Below, piece after piece: positions 61,055 through 64,000 of a DNA stretch of 64,000 nucleotides (the stretch's first letter is position 1; each line of letters begins with the position of its first letter). The notes beneath the pieces were generated by a model. The model had not been told where the DNA came from and did not search any database. It saw only the letters and a program-made list of their open reading frames with translations. A program made the position numbers and the translations under genes. The DNA is from Lentisphaeria bacterium (GTDB lineage: Bacteria > Verrucomicrobiota > Lentisphaeria > Victivallales > UBA1829): the NCBI GenBank assembly GCA_017456805.1, contig JAFTIQ010000031.1, positions 62,001-126,000 of the forward strand. The letters are read 5' to 3'.

Positions 61055-61195
61055 TGCGACCCTCTCCCTTCCAGACTCGCAGAATTTCTGCATCACTGTC
61101 GGTTCCGGAGTTTCACCGGATCTGTCCTGTTACAGACTCGCGGACTTTACCGCCGGTCGGGATTTGCTTTTCAGCGCACCCAGCCCCGAAGATCG
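61055..61195 (-). ncRNA. FMN riboswitch (RFN element) upstream of ribBA
   Basis: Minus strand: GATCTTCGGGGCTGGGTG at the 5' side, then CCCGACCGGCGGTAAAGTCC with the conserved CCGGCGG, TCCGGTGAAACTCCGGAACC, CCGACAGTGATGC, and the 3' arm TCTGGAAGGGAGAGGG. These are the conserved blocks of the FMN aptamer. Between aptamer and ribBA, TGCGCC (from 61023) can pair with GGCGCA (60993-60998), which contains part of the Shine-Dalgarno and the ATG, so translation control by ribosome-site sequestration is likely. Confidence 0.95.
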
Positions 61196-61267
61196 CTCAT
61201 AATTCTATTGTTTCAGAAAAGGATATCTCAAAAGTCTTTCCGGAACGATTGAAATTTCCTTCCTGAT

Positions 61268-61295
61268 AATATACAGCATTTTCCGTTTTATTCAA
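61268..61295 (-). promoter_or_regulatory. Probable promoter of the riboflavin operon
   Basis: Minus-strand TTGAAT (61290-61295), 16 bp, TATATT (61268-61273), about 70 bp ahead of the FMN aptamer. Confidence 0.6.
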
Positions 61296-61302
61296 GGGGA
61301 CT

Positions 61303-61704
61303 TCAAAGAGTTTTTCCCTCTTCCGGCGGAATCAAAAGCTCACATAACGCCTTATCCGCTTCCAAAAAGTCCAAATCCCGCATTTCCTGTAACGGAATCC
61401 ACCGGAAATTCTGCCCCTCTCTGGCAACCGGTTCCTCTGAATTTTTCCGGAGACAGCGGAGAAATACCAGCCGGATCGCCCCGGCAGGATAGTGATGAAT
61501 AATGTCAAATACAACATCCAGCGGAAGAACTGCCAAACCAAGCTCCTCCTGCATTTCCCGGATGATACATGCTCCGAAACTTTCTCCGGGCTCAACTTTA
61601 CCGCCGGGAAACTCCCATTTGCCCGCCGCCGCTTTCCCCTCAGGACGGCTCGAAACAAGAATCTTCCCTTTCTCCCGGATGATCGCCGCACAGACTGTCT
61701 TCAT
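61303..61704 (-). CDS. NUDIX hydrolase (MutT/8-oxo-dGTP diphosphatase-like)
   Basis: 133 aa from the ATG at 61704. A longer frame upstream to 61884 is out of place, since it lies inside the MATE gene; this ATG overlaps the MATE stop by 4 nt (ATGA). The nudix box GGKVEPGESFGACIIREMQE continuing with EELG is complete. Also KTVCAAIIREKGKILVSSRP and a conserved WEFPGG. Length and sequence suit a MutT-type 8-oxo-(d)GTP pyrophosphatase, though substrate cannot be fixed. Translationally coupled to the MATE transporter. Confidence 0.92.
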   Translation of the reverse strand: MKTVCAAIIREKGKILVSSRPEGKAAAGKWEFPGGKVEPGESFGACIIREMQEELGLAVLPLDVVFDIIHHYPAGAIRLVFLRCLRKNSEEPVAREGQNFRWIPLQEMRDLDFLEADKALCELLIPPEEGKTL

Positions 61705-63068
61705 TTTGCCTCGCTTTCCCGGAGCAGACGCCAGGTCAGAAAATGGGCACAGATCATCCCGATCGTTCCCGATAGAACATCCGCGCCCAGCCGCGCTCCG
61801 AAAATCCAATTCATGTTCCCAAACTCCGCCGCAAGAAGCGTAAAGGGAATCAGACAGCCAATGATCCGTAACGCACTCAGCCACGCCGAAGCCGCAGGTT
61901 TGTTGCAGCCCGTAAAAACAAAGCCGGAATAACGGTGCGCTTCCAGAAAACCGAATCCCCAGGGAACGATCCGCAAATACTGCTCCATCACTTTCGCCGC
62001 CCCTTCGCTTTCACTGCAGAAAATATTGGAAATCTCTGGCGCAAACAGAAAAATAAGCCCCGCAAGTGCCAACTCATAAATCAGCGCAAATCTCATGGCA
62101 AATCTGCGGCATTGGTTGATCCGGTCAAAACGCTTCGCTCCAAAGTTTTGCCCAACCATCGGCATCATGGACATCCCAAGAGCCATCGGGACAAGGAACG
62201 CGACCCCTTCCAGGCGGGCAGCCGCATTCGCTCCCGCAACCGCAGCCGTGCCAAATCCGGAAATCGCTTTCGTTACGATCGCACTCCCAATGGGCATCAG
62301 AACCATTCCGAGAATCGAGGGAACCGCCACCCGCAGCACCATAAGCCAGCCCTTGCTGATAAACCGGAAATCCAGCGGAATCCGGGAAATCAGATGATGC
62401 TTCTTCCAAATGAAAAACAGAATGATCAGCGACGATAATCCCTGAGATATCACCGTTGCCAGCGCACCTCCGAAAATCCCCGTCCCGGGAATGATCCACC
62501 AGCCGAAAATCAAAACAGGGTCAAGTATCACATTCACGATCATCCCGAAAATCATCATCCCACTCGCCAGTTTCGAATCCGCAGCCGTTATCAAAATGGA
62601 ATTCCCTGCCATCCCGATCACCGCAAGAGGAGTCCCGAGATACCAGACAAACATATATTCCCTGATCATTCCATGAAGTTCCGGAGTCGCGCCGAGAAGC
62701 GTAAAAACCGGATTCATAAGAAGAATTCCGGTAAGAGCAAGCAGACTTGTCAGAAGGATAATCAGCACAAACCCGGCAGTAGTGATCGCTGCTGCCCGTT
62801 CCTGCCGTTCCCCTCCCAGTGCATGAGCAACCAGAGTCATCATCCCTGTGCCCAGACCATGAAAAATACAACCGGCAAACATCGCCACCGGCATGGTGAA
62901 TCCCACCGCAGCCAGTTCAGGCTCTCCAAGTTTTCCGATAAAATAAGTATCCGCAATGTTGTATCCGGACATTGCAAGCGTGCCGGCAAGCATCGGCACA
63001 GCCGTTTTGATCATGGTCCAGCCGATCGGTGCTGAAACAAAATCAGATTTTCCTGCAGGATTGCTCAT
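61701..63068 (-). CDS. MATE-family efflux transporter
   Basis: 455 aa with 12 predicted membrane segments in two homologous halves: AVPMLAGTLAMSGYNIADTY, FMPVAMFAGC, and in the second half MVLRVAVPSILGMVLMPIGS, AIVTKAISGFGTAAVAGANA, VLMPMALGMSMMPMVGQNFG-like VPMALGMSMMPMVGQNFGA, and FLEAHRYSGFVFTGCNK. It is a sodium- or proton-driven exporter of cationic drugs or metabolites. SD is weak. It overlaps the NUDIX gene by 4 nt, and follows the small lipoprotein gene by 15 bp. Confidence 0.93.
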   Translation of the reverse strand: MSNPAGKSDFVSAPIGWTMIKTAVPMLAGTLAMSGYNIADTYFIGKLGEPELAAVGFTMPVAMFAGCIFHGLGTGMMTLVAHALGGERQERAAAITTAGFVLIILLTSLLALTGILLMNPVFTLLGATPELHGMIREYMFVWYLGTPLAVIGMAGNSILITAADSKLASGMMIFGMIVNVILDPVLIFGWWIIPGTGIFGGALATVISQGLSSLIILFFIWKKHHLISRIPLDFRFISKGWLMVLRVAVPSILGMVLMPIGSAIVTKAISGFGTAAVAGANAAARLEGVAFLVPMALGMSMMPMVGQNFGAKRFDRINQCRRFAMRFALIYELALAGLIFLFAPEISNIFCSESEGAAKVMEQYLRIVPWGFGFLEAHRYSGFVFTGCNKPAASAWLSALRIIGCLIPFTLLAAEFGNMNWIFGARLGADVLSGTIGMICAHFLTWRLLRESEAK

Positions 63069-63083
63069 AAAAAATAAAACGGA

Positions 63084-63254
63084 TCACTGAATGACCCGTC
63101 CTCCCATCGGTTGATATTCCCAGTATGATTGGGAATTGAAAGGTTTCGGATTGATCCCTGCACGTTCCTGTTCAGAGGAGAAAAATTCACATCCGCTGCA
63201 GAGAAGCAGCACCATGCTTCCGGCGATAACAAGGAATAAATGAAATCTGTTCAC
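63084..63254 (-). CDS. Small lipoprotein, 56 aa
   Basis: GTG start at 63254 with AAAGGAT 7 nt upstream; longer upstream frames would begin in the hairpin. After NRFHLFLVIAGSMVLLLCSGC, lipobox LCSGC gives an acylated Cys. The short mature tail (EFFSSEQERAGINPKPFNSQ, ending GGRVIQ) resembles small outer-membrane lipoproteins whose tail is conserved in Lentisphaerae, but I do not recognise it. Confidence 0.6.
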   Translation of the reverse strand: MNRFHLFLVIAGSMVLLLCSGCEFFSSEQERAGINPKPFNSQSYWEYQPMGGRVIQ

Positions 63255-63275
63255 AAGGAAATCCTTTGTTATAAA

Positions 63276-63309
63276 AACAGTACTGCAAAAGAACGGAATT
63301 CTTTTGCAG
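63276..63309 (-). terminator. Terminator after the 44-aa membrane peptide gene
   Basis: Stem CTGCAAAAGAA/TTCTTTTGCAG (63283-63293, 63299-63309), 5-nt loop, with a minus-strand tail TACTGTTTTTAT. It lies between the small peptide gene and the lipoprotein gene. Confidence 0.7.
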
Positions 63310-63344
63310 CACTTCTGAATGATCAACAGATGTAAACTCTGTTA

Positions 63345-63479
63345 TTATTTGAATACTTTTTCGATGATCGGATCCACTTCTCCGTAAGCATCCAGCTCAA
63401 GGATTTGAAGACCGATCGCTGCGCAGATCAGCAGGAATGAGATGATCCCGATGATTGTAAAGGTTTTTGACTGAAGCAT
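63345..63479 (-). CDS. Small membrane peptide, 44 aa
   Basis: ATG at 63479 with AGGAGTAAACAAT upstream (a good Shine-Dalgarno, 8 nt). The product begins MLQSKTFTIIGIISFLLICA, a single hydrophobic segment, followed by a short acidic tail DAYGEVDPIIEKVFK. It probably sits in the inner membrane as a subunit or regulator. It lies 24 bp after the partial gene upstream and may be co-transcribed with it. Unknown function. Confidence 0.7.
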   Translation of the reverse strand: MLQSKTFTIIGIISFLLICAAIGLQILELDAYGEVDPIIEKVFK

Positions 63480-63503
63480 ATTGTTTACTCCTGTTTCCGA
63501 CGA

Positions 63504-64000
63504 TTACTTTGCAGACTCGAATTTGAATCCTTTGAAAAGGAGATCCATATCATCTTTCAGGAAGATAACAACATCGCCTTCTTTGATTTTGGAGCGAAGA
63601 TCTGCCTGGACATCAGCAATGGAGTGATCGCCATGAACTTCTTTCAGAGTGATCTTTCCAACGATCTTGGGGCTGCCGGAGTCAAGATCACGGACAATTG
63701 TCATTGTCACGTTGGCAGGAATATCAAGGATCGTATTGAAGGTCTTTCCTTCGATTGTCTGGCTGACAGTTTTCTTGGTTCCGAGGTCAAGGACAACGAA
63801 GTTCCATTTGTGATCGACTTTTCTGACGGTTGCTTTGATCAGAGAGTAGAGATTGCAGTAGAATTCTCTGTCTTTGGGACCATGAAGAATACGGTCGATA
63901 TCAGCATTTCCGGAGGGATTGAGTTTGTAAAGCAGATCTTTGATTTCTGCATTTTTCTTGGCAATCACGCCGTTGAGCCCGGTAATCTTTGTATTGAGTG
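63504..64000 (-). CDS. Hypothetical protein, partial (N-terminus outside window)
   Basis: The frame is open to the right edge, so the visible 165 residues are the C-terminal part. It starts with a coiled-coil-like stretch (ITGLNGVIAKKNAEIKDLLYK), followed by a region rich in beta strands (YSLIKATVRKVDHKWNFVVL, DIPANVTMTIVRDLDSGSPK, GKITLKEVHGDHSIADVQ, IKEGDVVIFL). The pattern resembles small C-terminal beta domains of envelope proteins, but I do not recognise a family. No internal start with a Shine-Dalgarno is convincing. The GTG at 63968 is probably not the start. Confidence 0.65.
   Translation of the reverse strand, partial: LNTKITGLNGVIAKKNAEIKDLLYKLNPSGNADIDRILHGPKDREFYCNLYSLIKATVRKVDHKWNFVVLDLGTKKTVSQTIEGKTFNTILDIPANVTMTIVRDLDSGSPKIVGKITLKEVHGDHSIADVQADLRSKIKEGDVVIFLKDDMDLLFKGFKFESAK

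Overview
The window looks like part of a Lentisphaerota (Lentisphaerae, Victivallis-like) chromosome. I infer this from protein content, not from a marker gene: secreted sugar-degrading proteins interleaved with single prepilin-like (DUF1559-type) genes, DUF4838 and WbsX/GH99-like proteins, and one-component regulators of the GntR, LacI, IclR and AraC families. No tRNA, rRNA, CRISPR array, transposase or phage gene was seen. Gene density is high, with promoters close to the sigma-70 consensus and T-tailed hairpin terminators.

Layout. 1-781: C-terminally cut ExbB/TolQ-type proton channel. 931-6986 (minus): unit 1, promoter, GntR regulator, pseudopilin, 1130-aa GH-like protein, LamG protein, terminator. 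7023-9197: lone GH20/GH67-like barrel enzyme. 9326-9758: 99-aa orphan protein with its own promoter and terminator. 9758-18123 (minus): unit 2, LacI regulator (frameshifted), pseudopilin, heparinase-like lyase, LamG protein and GH-like protein; the last two look like one 1219-aa protein split by a -1 frameshift. 18308-20850: IclR regulator and a double-SIS MurQ/GKRP-like protein. 20905-23315: three secreted proteins, two CsgG/LpoB-like. 23316-23737: no firm gene, but hairpins and a tetranucleotide repeat. 23738-26837: GH3 enzyme divergent from an AraC regulator. 26840-29595: lipase-like lipoprotein and an ECF-like sigma factor. 29786-38950: unit 3, an AraC regulator divergent from aminotransferase, ceramidase-like, ThuA, pseudopilin, DUF4838 and WbsX genes. 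38957-47089 (minus): unit 4, DUF4838, pseudopilin, GH42-like and GH20/GH67-like genes behind a consensus promoter and a LacI-type operator. 47233-53972: ROK protein, CocE-type hydrolase, PHP protein, GH94 phosphorylase. 54078-61295 (minus): FMN riboswitch, ribBA, ribH, nusB, ftsY, two C39-like secreted proteins, ribD. 61303-64000: NUDIX, MATE, a small lipoprotein, a 44-aa membrane peptide and a partial unknown protein.

How it fits together. Four separate polysaccharide or glycoconjugate units each carry exactly one pseudopilin beside the degradative genes, and three have their own regulator within or divergent to the unit. This recurrent regulator-pseudopilin-CAZyme arrangement is the best candidate here for an undescribed system. 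The riboflavin block is housekeeping, apart from an embedded pair of secreted cysteine-protease-like paralogues, one of which has lost its catalytic residues.
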